From an uncultured Bacteroidota bacterium (GTDB taxonomy: Bacteria; Bacteroidota; Bacteroidia; B-17B0; Aurantibacillaceae), in contig CAILKE010000069.1 of assembly GCA_903834765.1 (NCBI GenBank), forward strand, positions 1 to 46,289: a stretch of 46,289 bases of DNA, in the 5' to 3' direction. A model generated the notes under the pieces. It did not search any database. It worked only from the letters and a program-made list of their open reading frames with translations, and was not told the DNA's origin. How positions within the stretch are numbered: the first letter of the stretch is position 1; every line of letters begins with the position of its first letter. This document shows, piece by piece, positions 9,731 through 18,688 of the stretch. The position numbers were made by a program, and so were the translations under genes.

Positions 9731-11134
9731 CTAAAATTGAAAATAAATAAAAGCGCCCGCAGAACCACTGTTTACAATAATTAAAAAGAATAAAAAACCA
9801 TACAAGACAAATTCTATTTTTTTAAAGGAAATAAAAAAACGTTTCTTAATTAAATAGGCAAAATGATAAAGTATTACGGGACTTGAATAAAGAATAATAT
9901 AGGTTATTAGCTGATAATTTTCTGCATAACTAAAATTTGTAAATACACATTGTATAAAATTTACAGCATGTTCAAAATTGGGCAATTTAAATAATAACCA
10001 TGCTAAGGTTACAAAGGCAAAAACTAAGAGTCCTTTAGCTATTTTTGCGAAAATAGTTGCGCGTATTACTATTTTATCACTTAAAAATCTTTCTATAGCT
10101 AATGCTAATCCATGAAAGAAGCCCCAAACAGCATAGCTCCATGCGGCTCCATGCCATAATCCTCCTAATATCATCACAATCATTAAATTTATATAAGTTC
10201 TTATTTTTCCCTTCTTATTACCTCCTAATGGAAAATATAAATACTCCATTAAAAAAGATGATAAAGAAATATGCCACCTTTTCCAGAATTCTTTAAAGGA
10301 AGTGGATATATAAGGAAAGTTAAAGTTGTCTTTAAAATTGTAACCAAACAGCTTAGCTAGGCCAATTGCTATTAATGAGTAACCTGCAAAATCAGCAAAT
10401 ATCTGACATGAATATCCAAACAACATAAATAATAATCCAATAGTAGATTGTGCCTGAAAGTAGGGAAACGCTATCCAAAAAGTTAAATCTTTTAAATTAT
10501 CAGCTACAACCATTTTAAGAAAGTAGCCCATTACTATAAACTTAAATACCGAAACCCAATCTATCTCATAAAAGTTTTTTTGTTTTATTTGAGTAATAAA
10601 ATCATGAGCTTTTACTATTGGTCCAGAAATTAATTGCGGAAAAAATCCTTTAAAAAATAATATTTGCTTGGCATGTAATAAAAAAGACCTAGGTACAAGT
10701 TCATAACTATTAACATATTTTTCCTTGTATACATCTATCACTAAACTAATTCCTTGAAATGTAAAAAAAGAAATGCCAATTGGTAAAGGCATCGTCAACA
10801 AAAAATCACCTATCGAATTTGATTCCTTAAAAAATGTTTTGGCGAATAACGGACTATACTTAAAAAACAAAAGTAAACCTAAATTAAGAGCTACTCCCGC
10901 AATAGCATATTGTTTTTTATTATTAGGGTTTCCATATACAATGTAATAACTCGAAACTATGTTAATACTTACCGAAAAAAGTAATAATAGAACTAATATC
11001 GGTTGATTGTATGAATAAAATAATAGACTTGAAATAATTAAAAGACTAACTTGTTGTTTTCGAAATAACGGTATATAGTATAACACGAATGTGATAATAA
11101 CTAATACGATAAATATAGAACTTGTAAAGAGCAA
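9731..11134 (-). CDS. MBOAT family O-acyltransferase (AlgI-like)
   Basis: 467 residues, polytopic with about 10-12 hydrophobic segments. TTG start at 11134 gives MLFTSSIF, matching the usual 'MxFNSxxF' opening of the AlgI group; no ATG is available nearby. Conserved blocks include FFPQLISGPIVKAHDF (164-179), FWKRWHISLSSF with His288, and GGLWHGAAWSYAVWG with the catalytic His328. It should move an acyl group, usually acetyl, across the inner membrane for transfer to a glycan by the SGNH partner encoded directly downstream. Presence in a polysaccharide operon implies O-acetylation of the exported polymer. Confidence 0.93.
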   Translation of the reverse strand: MLFTSSIFIVLVIITFVLYYIPLFRKQQVSLLIISSLLFYSYNQPILVLLLLFSVSINIVSSYYIVYGNPNNKKQYAIAGVALNLGLLLFFKYSPLFAKTFFKESNSIGDFLLTMPLPIGISFFTFQGISLVIDVYKEKYVNSYELVPRSFLLHAKQILFFKGFFPQLISGPIVKAHDFITQIKQKNFYEIDWVSVFKFIVMGYFLKMVVADNLKDLTFWIAFPYFQAQSTIGLLFMLFGYSCQIFADFAGYSLIAIGLAKLFGYNFKDNFNFPYISTSFKEFWKRWHISLSSFLMEYLYFPLGGNKKGKIRTYINLMIVMILGGLWHGAAWSYAVWGFFHGLALAIERFLSDKIVIRATIFAKIAKGLLVFAFVTLAWLLFKLPNFEHAVNFIQCVFTNFSYAENYQLITYIILYSSPVILYHFAYLIKKRFFISFKKIEFVLYGFLFFLIIVNSGSAGAFIYFQF

Positions 11135-11135
11135 A

Positions 11136-11993
11136 TTATAGATTTTTTTTGACTTCTAAATTAGAAAGTTTAAATTCAAAGCCTGCCCAAGTAGCATCGT
11201 ATTCAGAATTTAATGTTATTGGCATATCGCAATAACTTTCAAATTTTGTAATCAACGAATAATTAATAAATAATTTCTTTAAATAATCTTCATTAAAAAA
11301 CCAGCATGGGTAGCTTGCTTCATAAATTGAATAAGGTACTTTTTGTACTGTTATTATATTTCGCTCACAATTAATAATTGTTGTTCTATCTATTATGATA
11401 GTAGGAACTTTTAGTTTAATAAATTTTTCTACCCACACCCCAGGCTTCTCTAAATATTGTAATACGCCACTAAGTAATAGTACATTTGGTTTATGTTTAG
11501 CTATACATTCTTCTATCGTATGATAAAATTTTAGCTGTTCATCTTCAAAATAGCGTTTACCACAATTTACAAAATGTGTCTGTTCTACAATACACCAAGT
11601 GAGTTTCTTAATAGAACTTAATAATCTTTTGTTTTGAAAATAGCTACTACCTAAGCTTCCTCCAAAGTCTAGTATACACAATTTATTGTCATTTTCTAAA
11701 GCTGCTTTTTGCAATCCTTCTAATAAACATTGGCTATATTGTATTTCATCAAATATTACACTATCTCGTTCATAAACAGCGTCTCCATTTTTCACTTTTA
11801 ATAGAGCATCCTTACATTTTTTTAAAATAAGAGAACTATTGTAACCTGTACAAAACTTTTTAGCTTCCCTCCAGGTAGTATAATTTCCAGACCAACCATC
11901 AGGTAATTGGTTAATTGGTTTTCTATATTTACGTATTTTATTAAGAACTACTAAAGGAATAATTGCTTTAAGTATTTGTTTTACTGGTTTCAA
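11136..11993 (-). CDS. Putative methyltransferase, TIGR04325 (LIC12133) family
   Basis: 285 residues with TTG start at 11993; no usable in-frame ATG is present. Family features are the WSGNYTTWREAKKFCTGYNS opening (34-53), the SAM-site-like strand LCILDFGGSLGSSYF, and the WCIVEQTHFVNCGK and LLLSGVLQYLEKP blocks. The family is known mainly from O-antigen and capsule loci. A methyltransferase role is inferred from fold; the acceptor is unknown. It ends 1 nt before the MBOAT start, so the two are probably co-translated. Confidence 0.8.
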   Translation of the reverse strand: MKPVKQILKAIIPLVVLNKIRKYRKPINQLPDGWSGNYTTWREAKKFCTGYNSSLILKKCKDALLKVKNGDAVYERDSVIFDEIQYSQCLLEGLQKAALENDNKLCILDFGGSLGSSYFQNKRLLSSIKKLTWCIVEQTHFVNCGKRYFEDEQLKFYHTIEECIAKHKPNVLLLSGVLQYLEKPGVWVEKFIKLKVPTIIIDRTTIINCERNIITVQKVPYSIYEASYPCWFFNEDYLKKLFINYSLITKFESYCDMPITLNSEYDATWAGFEFKLSNLEVKKNL

Positions 11994-12059
11994 TAATTAT
12001 AAAATTAAATGTTTTTTGACTTTTTTAATGAATGTGTTTAGTCACTTATAAATAATTGA

Positions 12060-13016
12060 TTATTTTTTTTTGTTGAATATTTGGGTGTATGATTTAAGGG
12101 CAAATTCAGGAATTATTTTTTTGATATTTTTTTTGATATTATACAGCTTATTTGAATTATTTAATTTCAGAGTTTTAAAATAATTTGAAATCATTTTTGT
12201 TGCATCTATGTTTTCTGAAATTTGTATTGTTTTTAATACCATAGGAATTTCGAGAAGTCCAGCTTGATGATATTTTTCAATACCACTATGTGTTCCACTA
12301 CCGTCGAATCCAATATTCTCTACTAAACTTATATTAGGGTATAGAGTGAGTTTATTATTCAAGAATGCTGACGCATTCCATCTAATAGCCCAGGAATTAT
12401 TTTTACCATTAATTTGATTTTTAAGCATTTGTGTATATGGGTAGCTACCATTAAAATCAAATGAATAAGTTAATTTTTTTCTCTCTAAATGATTTAATAA
12501 TTTTTTACCATCACATTCAAATATATCCCATCCTCTTTTCCACGTTGCCCAGCCCCAGCAATCAGCTCCTTTAATGAAAAATTGAGTTGGTAGATTTTTA
12601 ATTGGGTAAATATATGCTGAAATGCTAATCACTGTTTCTTCCGATTCATATTTTAACAATGCTTCATTCATGAATTTTAGAAAATAGTTTGACACTATAA
12701 TATCGTCCTCTAATACAATGATGGAGCCATACTTGTTTACAATTTCAGTTACGCCATCAATGATAGAATTTGCTAAACCTTTATTTTTTGTTTGTTCTTT
12801 TACAATGACTTGTTTAAATCTATTTTCGCTTTTAGCAATTAGTCTAACTTGATTTATTTCCTTAACTATTTTTTCTTCTGCATTATCTTTCGCGCCATCA
12901 CAGTATATATATAACAAACTATCCTTAGCTTCCTCATTTAAGGCAAGCGAGTCAAGTACTTGCTGTGTATGCCACGGACGGTTATATGTAAATATGACAA
13001 TGGGTGCTAGTTGCAT
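12060..13016 (-). CDS. GT-A glycosyltransferase (GNT-I/GT2-like)
   Basis: 318 residues with ATG at 13016 overlapping the FkbM stop by one base (TAATG). The N-terminus APIVIFTYNRPWHTQQVLDS is the GT-A start, and the metal site is the EDD motif at 103-105 in IIVLEDDIIVS. KGADCWGWATWKRGWD is a block typical of the bacterial GNT-I-like (GT13-related) transferases of polysaccharide clusters. Cytoplasmic; donor unknown. The translational overlap with the FkbM methyltransferase suggests coupled expression. Confidence 0.85.
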   Translation of the reverse strand: MQLAPIVIFTYNRPWHTQQVLDSLALNEEAKDSLLYIYCDGAKDNAEEKIVKEINQVRLIAKSENRFKQVIVKEQTKNKGLANSIIDGVTEIVNKYGSIIVLEDDIIVSNYFLKFMNEALLKYESEETVISISAYIYPIKNLPTQFFIKGADCWGWATWKRGWDIFECDGKKLLNHLERKKLTYSFDFNGSYPYTQMLKNQINGKNNSWAIRWNASAFLNNKLTLYPNISLVENIGFDGSGTHSGIEKYHQAGLLEIPMVLKTIQISENIDATKMISNYFKTLKLNNSNKLYNIKKNIKKIIPEFALKSYTQIFNKKK

Positions 13017-13729
13017 TAGTTTATTTTTTTGAAAAATAAAGTATTATGTGTTTTAGCTACAACTTCATAGCCGAAAGGGTGTAAGTATGTATATAGTTTT
13101 GAACTTGATATATTTTCCAATGAACCGTTTAAATCTTCAATGAGGATAAAAGTAGGGCTATATTTTTTCCAGTTATTGGTTTGTAAAATTTCAAAGTCCA
13201 AGCCTTCTACATCTATAGTCAGAAAGTCAATTTGACTGACAGTTGACGCATATTCATCTAAAATTTGTGATAATGTTTTTGTTTGAACTTTTACTTTTTC
13301 TACTAATTTATATGGGGTTGCCTCTAATAAGTGTTTTACACGCTCTTCGCTAAACGTATTTAAAGCCGGTTCATTAAATAAATGGTAAGTTAAAAAACCT
13401 TCGTTGACAGATATTCCAACTTCAATATTTGTGTCTTCAGGTCTGACATTCTTAAAAGCATCCATGCTTCCAGGAGTAGCATCTATATTTATACCTCTCC
13501 AACCCTTTTTATAAAAATGAAAGGTATTAGAAAAACGTAGAGGATGATGAGCACCAATATCTACAAAAAAACCTTTTTCTTTTCCTTCAAAAAAGCGCTC
13601 CAATATCATATCCTCACCTTCTTGAGAATAACTCAATTGAGCTCCATATGGTAGTTTTTGAAGTTCATATTTAACAGCATTAGGTATTAATTTTATAATG
13701 ATTTTTTTTATAATTGATTTTAGTTCCAT
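13016..13729 (-). CDS. FkbM family methyltransferase
   Basis: 237 residues with ATG at 13729. The SAM-binding core is GFFVDIGAHHPLRFSNTFHF, followed by WRGINIDATPGSMDAF and, later, IDFLTIDVEGLDFEIL, the usual order in FkbM-type methyltransferases. This subgroup often O-methylates sugars in surface polysaccharides or polyketides. It lies between the KpsS-like transferase (8 nt upstream) and the GNT-I-like transferase (1-nt overlap), so it probably tailors the same glycan. Confidence 0.9.
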   Translation of the reverse strand: MELKSIIKKIIIKLIPNAVKYELQKLPYGAQLSYSQEGEDMILERFFEGKEKGFFVDIGAHHPLRFSNTFHFYKKGWRGINIDATPGSMDAFKNVRPEDTNIEVGISVNEGFLTYHLFNEPALNTFSEERVKHLLEATPYKLVEKVKVQTKTLSQILDEYASTVSQIDFLTIDVEGLDFEILQTNNWKKYSPTFILIEDLNGSLENISSSKLYTYLHPFGYEVVAKTHNTLFFKKIN

Positions 13730-13737
13730 TTCAATGT

Positions 13738-15360
13738 TTAATTAAGATTTTCATTACGGTAATAGTTTAAAAATTTTTCACTAAAGATGTCGTTTTTGTG
13801 AGATAAAATTAATTGTAAGTAATCATCATTGTAGGTGTTTCCTTTAAATGAACTTAGTATTTTAAAAATTTCATCATCAGGGAATTGTCCTATAAAAGCT
13901 TGGTAATAAAAGCTATAGATGTTTTTTTTATCAAAATTAATAATAGGTTTTTCTTCACCTTTTAAAATGGAAAAATAGCTTTCGGTGGTTTTACAGGTAT
14001 GAACAAAATCGAAGTTTGCATATAAATTATCATATAGCGCCACTGTTGGTATTTCAAAGTAAGCCATCTCTACACATACAGTTCCTCTGGCAGTTGCTAT
14101 TAAATCAGGCTTTAAGTCTATAATGTGCAGGTTGGACACGGATTCATCCAATATATGAAAATGACTTTTATGAAAGCTATTAACTAGATCAATGGTTTTT
14201 TCTTTACAACCCGCTATGCCATTCGGATGTGTTTTAATAAATACCGTTGTTCCTTTTAAATCAATTAATGCTTGCAGCGTTTGTTTCAAAAATTGGTATA
14301 AATCAGGGAATTGTAACATGCGATTCACGTGAGGAGAATCATAAAAATCGTGAGCGTATATGACAATATTTCTAGGCTCTTTAGTAAATAATTTTTTTAT
14401 TTCTGGATTTAGTGGTTTGTCAGAAAAAGCAGATTGTTTCATATAGCTTGTTGCAGGATCGATGATTCCTTCAAATCTTGACGTAAAAATTTGTTTTGCT
14501 AAATCTAATTGTTGATCACTTAAGTTTTTATTCGGTGAAAATAGCGTATGATTGATCTGGTGATATGGAAAATCTTTACTTAATTTATTAATGATATAAG
14601 AATAAGATCCTACAGTGTAAACTTCAATATTGTTGTGTAAGCAAATGCGGGCAGGTATTCCATGATGTATGTATGAACTATAGCTATTTACTAGTACTTT
14701 AACAGGATTTGACTTCAAAAATAACGTGAAATTATAAAATACATTAAGCGCAACTTCAATAATGTGAAAAACATCATCATTAATTTTTTTTATAGTAGGT
14801 TGATGAAAAAATCTTAAATACGTATCGTAAATTAAATCACCTACTAAAATATCATCAAATTTTATGTCTAAAACACTTGCCCCATTATTGATATCCAGTT
14901 TGCTTTTAATTTCATTTAATTTTTGTTGAATCAATGCTTGATCCATATATCTATCATTATTATCAAATAATAATTTATTTGCAAAAGAGCAATGTATTTT
15001 AATTAATCTAGTATCTAAGCGTTTTTGAGATTTTGTTTTCTCGATATGTTTACCCCATATCCAATGAATAAGCACACCATAAAAGCTAATATTCAAATTA
15101 TGTTTATCAGCAAGAACCCTACTTACGGCAGCCATCTTAATAGTGAACTCGTAATCCTCTATCATCTGAACAAGCAAAATCCCATTTACTTCCTTTTCGG
15201 TTTTATTGGGCTTAAAAAAGCTAAGGCATTCTGCGTAACGCTTATGTAAATCAGCAAATTTTAAAGCATGATAGTTTCGATATGAATTTCTTGGAAAGAA
15301 TACAATTCTTCCAATGAGGGGCTTTATTCTATTTTTTATTTTAATGAGAACTTTTTTCAA
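13738..15360 (-). CDS. KpsS-like GT-B glycosyltransferase, candidate pseudaminyltransferase
   Basis: 540 residues with TTG start at 15360 (MKKVLIKIKN); no in-frame ATG exists between the pseI stop and the body of the protein. The C-terminal half has a GT-B donor domain: VIYAHDFYDSPH, then VFIKTHPNG, then a LIATARGTVCVEMAYFEIPT block, as in capsule proteins of the KpsS/LipB type that transfer ulosonic acids such as Kdo. The gene follows pseI by 26 nt at the end of the Pse block. From fold and position I infer that it transfers Pse from CMP-Pse to the glycan. The family match is moderate; the substrate is inference. Confidence 0.65.
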   Translation of the reverse strand: MKKVLIKIKNRIKPLIGRIVFFPRNSYRNYHALKFADLHKRYAECLSFFKPNKTEKEVNGILLVQMIEDYEFTIKMAAVSRVLADKHNLNISFYGVLIHWIWGKHIEKTKSQKRLDTRLIKIHCSFANKLLFDNNDRYMDQALIQQKLNEIKSKLDINNGASVLDIKFDDILVGDLIYDTYLRFFHQPTIKKINDDVFHIIEVALNVFYNFTLFLKSNPVKVLVNSYSSYIHHGIPARICLHNNIEVYTVGSYSYIINKLSKDFPYHQINHTLFSPNKNLSDQQLDLAKQIFTSRFEGIIDPATSYMKQSAFSDKPLNPEIKKLFTKEPRNIVIYAHDFYDSPHVNRMLQFPDLYQFLKQTLQALIDLKGTTVFIKTHPNGIAGCKEKTIDLVNSFHKSHFHILDESVSNLHIIDLKPDLIATARGTVCVEMAYFEIPTVALYDNLYANFDFVHTCKTTESYFSILKGEEKPIINFDKKNIYSFYYQAFIGQFPDDEIFKILSSFKGNTYNDDYLQLILSHKNDIFSEKFLNYYRNENLN

Positions 15361-15386
15361 TGAATTTAATGTATGAATAATGGTTA

Positions 15387-16424
15387 TTAAAAATCAAAAA
15401 TGAGGGGCGTACCTTTTTTATAGTTTTTTTTAGAGATTTTCCCAATAATAGTAGTGTAATATTTTGGATGTAATCCATCGCCAGGCCTTATTACACGTAT
15501 ATTTTTTTCCGTAAATAATTCTCCTTCCTTAATGTCCTCAGAAACATATATAGATCGTTTAAAAAATACACTTTTCGTTTCAGCCTGTTGAACGCCATAT
15601 TGAACTTTTCCCAATGCTAAATAGGCTCTTTCTGTTTCTACAACTAATGCTTTTAATTCGTGTGGTTCAATCGAAAAAGCAGAATCAACACCACCATCTG
15701 CTCTATTTAATGTAAAATGTTTTTCAATTACACTTGCACCTAAGGCAACGGCTGCAATTGAAACGCCTATGCCCATTGTATGATCCGATAAACCGACAAT
15801 ACAATTATGTAATTGAGCTAAATGTGGAATTGTGTTTAAGTTTGTGTTTTCAGGTGTTGCCGGATAGGTACTCGTGCATTTCAAAAGTATGATATCCTTG
15901 CAACCAGCATTTCTTAAAACTCTTACGCTTTCATCAATATCAGCGATGGAACTAACTCCAGTTGACATTATTACTGGTTTTCCTGTTTTAGCAACTTTTA
16001 TTAATAATGGATGATGCGTGTTTTCAAAAGAAGCAATTTTATATAATGGCACATCTAAACTTTCTAAAAAATCGACAGCTGTTTCATCAAATGGAGAGCT
16101 GAAAGCAATCATTCCTTTTTCTTTAGCTCTATCAAATATGGCTTTGTGCCATTCCCATGGAGTATATGCCTCTTTATACAAATCATGTAACTCTTTCCCA
16201 TTCCATAAAGAGTTTACGTCTTTAATCGTATGAGCTCCCTTCATGGTAATAGTGTCTGCAGTATAAGTTTGTAATTTTAGAGCATGTGCCCCTGCCTCTG
16301 CCGCTGCATCAACCAATAATAGAGCGCGATCTAATGACTGATTATGATTACCACTCATTTCAGCAATCACAAATGGTTTGTGATTAACACCAATTATAAT
16401 ATTACCTATTTTTATATCATTCAT
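15387..16424 (-). CDS. pseI: Pseudaminic acid synthase
   Basis: 345 residues, usual length for PseI, with ATG at 16424 overlapping the pseH stop by one base. It is a NeuB-type TIM barrel: KPFVIAEMSGNHNQSLDRAL at 16-35, HALKLQTYTADTIT, the PseI-type LWNGKELHDLY segment, and IVGLSDHTMGIG. A C-terminal SAF/antifreeze-like domain (from about 285) contains KRSIYVSEDIKEGE. It condenses 2,4-diacetamido-2,4,6-trideoxy-L-altrose with phosphoenolpyruvate to give Pse. The other five pathway genes lie directly upstream, which makes PseI more likely than NeuB or LegI. Confidence 0.95.
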   Translation of the reverse strand: MNDIKIGNIIIGVNHKPFVIAEMSGNHNQSLDRALLLVDAAAEAGAHALKLQTYTADTITMKGAHTIKDVNSLWNGKELHDLYKEAYTPWEWHKAIFDRAKEKGMIAFSSPFDETAVDFLESLDVPLYKIASFENTHHPLLIKVAKTGKPVIMSTGVSSIADIDESVRVLRNAGCKDIILLKCTSTYPATPENTNLNTIPHLAQLHNCIVGLSDHTMGIGVSIAAVALGASVIEKHFTLNRADGGVDSAFSIEPHELKALVVETERAYLALGKVQYGVQQAETKSVFFKRSIYVSEDIKEGELFTEKNIRVIRPGDGLHPKYYTTIIGKISKKNYKKGTPLIFDF

Positions 16425-16972
16425 TATAATGTGCGATTATATATAGATTGTTTTAAATTTTCTTTTAATAGATCCCATTCATGTTTTAAAATTGCTAGAG
16501 CTACAACATCAAAATATTTTCCATCTTTTAAAATATGCTTTTTAAATAGTCCTTCTTGGTTGAATCCAAATTTTTCATGCATATGAATTACTTTTTCATT
16601 AAAGGAAAATACTTCGCACATAAGCTTATTAAATTTCATTGTTTCAAAAACATAATTTAGAATTGTGAATTCTACTTTTGAACCTATACCTGCACCTCTT
16701 ACCTCAGTATTCCCTATGTAAAATGCCCAACTGCAATGCTTGAAATTTTTTTTTATGTTATATATTGAAACAAGTCCTAGCTTTTTTCCATTATACTCAA
16801 TAAGCCAATACTTTTGAGAAGCATCTAGCTTTATCCTTTCAAACCATTTTTTTTGGTTTTCTGAAGAAATTTCTTCAGAAGTGTACATATACTGGCTTAC
16901 TTCTTTTGAGTTTCGCCAACGACGTATTAGTTCTAAATCTTCTTCCTTAATTTCAACTAAATTTATATCCAT
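16424..16972 (-). CDS. pseH: UDP-4-amino-4,6-dideoxy-N-acetyl-beta-L-altrosamine N-acetyltransferase
   Basis: 182-residue GNAT protein, ATG at 16972, sharing one base with the pseG stop and one with the pseI start. It begins LVEIKEEDLELIRRWRNSKEVSQYM, typical of PseH/RimJ-like GNATs, and contains NTEVRGAGIGSKVEF, the acetyl-CoA pyrophosphate-binding loop, and EKFGFNQEG near the end. It acetylates the 4-amino group of the PseC product using acetyl-CoA. Assignment rests on the GNAT fold plus its position between pseG and pseI. Confidence 0.93.
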   Translation of the reverse strand: MDINLVEIKEEDLELIRRWRNSKEVSQYMYTSEEISSENQKKWFERIKLDASQKYWLIEYNGKKLGLVSIYNIKKNFKHCSWAFYIGNTEVRGAGIGSKVEFTILNYVFETMKFNKLMCEVFSFNEKVIHMHEKFGFNQEGLFKKHILKDGKYFDVVALAILKHEWDLLKENLKQSIYNRTL

Positions 16973-18000
16973 TATATAAGATCTTTTACAATTTTTTTAA
17001 CTCTTCCACCAGATTTACCGTCAATTATTTGATTCTGTAAAAACAACATTTTATTAATTTCTGTTCGATTATCAATATGTTGCATAATAATCTCATTAAC
17101 TTCTTTAGAAGTGATTGTATGCAAATCACCTAAATCAAAAATTAATTGCTGGGATTTTAAATAATTATAGAGGTGTTTTTGATTTGATGCACTATACCCG
17201 GCAAAAATCAAAGAGTTCACAGCAATTAGTTCTAAGCAAGTTGTGCTACATGGGGCAAATGCTATATCACTTTTTTTCATAAGTTCAATCATTTTTATTT
17301 CTGATAAACCTGAGAAAAGCTGTATGTTTTTAGAAGAATGATTGATTTCAGATACCAAACTATTTTTATGAGGATATAACTCTCCAACTATAATGCTAAT
17401 TGAATTTATTTTTTTAATTGTTAATAATGATTTTAATATTTTAAGCGTAATGTTATGCTCATCACTTCCTCCAAATGTTATTAATGCACTAGAAATATTT
17501 GAATTTGTTTCTTTTTTTAGGGTGGCTTCATTAATAAAGCTCTGCCTTAGAAGAACATAATCTAAACCTGTATATAATTTTGTATAAGTTTCTTTTTTAT
17601 ATAAATTTATATTGACGTTTGGGGTATGATTAATAACAGCATCTGCAAACATATGTTCACATAGTAAATCATCAATGTAAATTAATTTTGCCTGAATTTT
17701 TTTGATATTTTTTTGATACAAAGAAGTAAATTTATATCCATCTAAAATGATTAATAATGAATTTGTATCATAGTTTGATTGTATCCACTGATGCTCCAAT
17801 TCAATAGAATAATCATTAGGAATATGTTTTATTGTAAAATGTTTCGGAATAACATTATCAATTTTACTTTGGGATTCTAGCAGAAATTCACAATCAAAAT
17901 CGTTGCATAGCATTTCGGCGATTCCAATACATCTGTATATATGACCTAGGCCAATTTTAATATCCCCATCTGTTCTGAATACAATTTTTTTTTTAATCAT
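16972..18000 (-). CDS. pseG: UDP-2,4-diacetamido-2,4,6-trideoxy-beta-L-altropyranose hydrolase
   Basis: 342 residues with ATG at 18000, overlapping the pseF 3' end by 8 nt. It is a GT-B-fold nucleotide-sugar hydrolase: FRTDGDIKIGLGHIYRCIGIA (8-28) with the conserved GxGHxxR, then SALITFGGSDEHNITLK and FAPCSTTCLELIAVN in the C-terminal domain, as in MurG-related PseG. It removes UDP to give the free sugar for PseI. Position and motifs agree. Confidence 0.94.
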   Translation of the reverse strand: MIKKKIVFRTDGDIKIGLGHIYRCIGIAEMLCNDFDCEFLLESQSKIDNVIPKHFTIKHIPNDYSIELEHQWIQSNYDTNSLLIILDGYKFTSLYQKNIKKIQAKLIYIDDLLCEHMFADAVINHTPNVNINLYKKETYTKLYTGLDYVLLRQSFINEATLKKETNSNISSALITFGGSDEHNITLKILKSLLTIKKINSISIIVGELYPHKNSLVSEINHSSKNIQLFSGLSEIKMIELMKKSDIAFAPCSTTCLELIAVNSLIFAGYSASNQKHLYNYLKSQQLIFDLGDLHTITSKEVNEIIMQHIDNRTEINKMLFLQNQIIDGKSGGRVKKIVKDLI

Positions 18001-18688
18001 TATTTGGGAATAGTAATGAATGTTTTAATTCTGCTAGTTTCCAATCAGTTTCGTTGTCTATATCCTGAACTTGTAATTCATCTAAAATAATGGAACCAGA
18101 GTTTTCAGTAAACACTTTTTTTTCTATTATAAAACTTTCTATATTTATCCAATAAAACTGTCCAGCATCATGATAAGCTGGTTCTAAATCTTGAGATCGT
18201 TTGTTTATATTTTCAGGCCATATCATGGCTGTTTTAGAATCATTTATTTTTAATGCTCTCAGTATTGGGTAAGAAAATGGGCAAACAGGAAAAACACTGT
18301 CAAATTTTTGATCAATTAATAATTTGTATGATTCTTTTAAAGATTGCTTAGTAATAAAAGGTGCTGTAGGATAAATGCAACAAGCGTTATCAAATTGTTT
18401 TCCTATTTTAGTTAAGTCATTTAAAACCTCTAATACCACATCAGCCGTTCCAGTATAATCATCAGCTGTTTGTTTACTTCTGATAAATGGTACTTGAGCA
18501 CCATAACGTTTTGCTACTTCTGCAATTTCATCATCTTCCGTTGACACCATTACATAATCAAATAAACCCGAATTTAAAGCAGTTTCGATTGAGTAAGCAA
18601 TAATAGGTTTTCCTAAAAATTCTTTGATGTTTTTTCGAGGAATACGCTTACTGCCTCCGCGAGCAGTTATGATAGCCAAATTAGCCAT
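17993..18688 (-). CDS. pseF: Pseudaminic acid cytidylyltransferase
   Basis: 231 residues, ATG at 18688, overlapping pseC upstream and pseG downstream by 8 nt each. The CMP-sugar synthetase signature ARGGSKRIPRKNIK is at 9-22, followed by FLGKPIIAYSIETAL and the DYVMVSTEDDEIAEVA strand. The PseF-like DAGQFYWIN block occurs in the C-terminal half. It activates Pse with CTP to CMP-Pse, the donor for the transferase. Confidence 0.95.
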   Translation of the reverse strand: MANLAIITARGGSKRIPRKNIKEFLGKPIIAYSIETALNSGLFDYVMVSTEDDEIAEVAKRYGAQVPFIRSKQTADDYTGTADVVLEVLNDLTKIGKQFDNACCIYPTAPFITKQSLKESYKLLIDQKFDSVFPVCPFSYPILRALKINDSKTAMIWPENINKRSQDLEPAYHDAGQFYWINIESFIIEKKVFTENSGSIILDELQVQDIDNETDWKLAELKHSLLFPNND

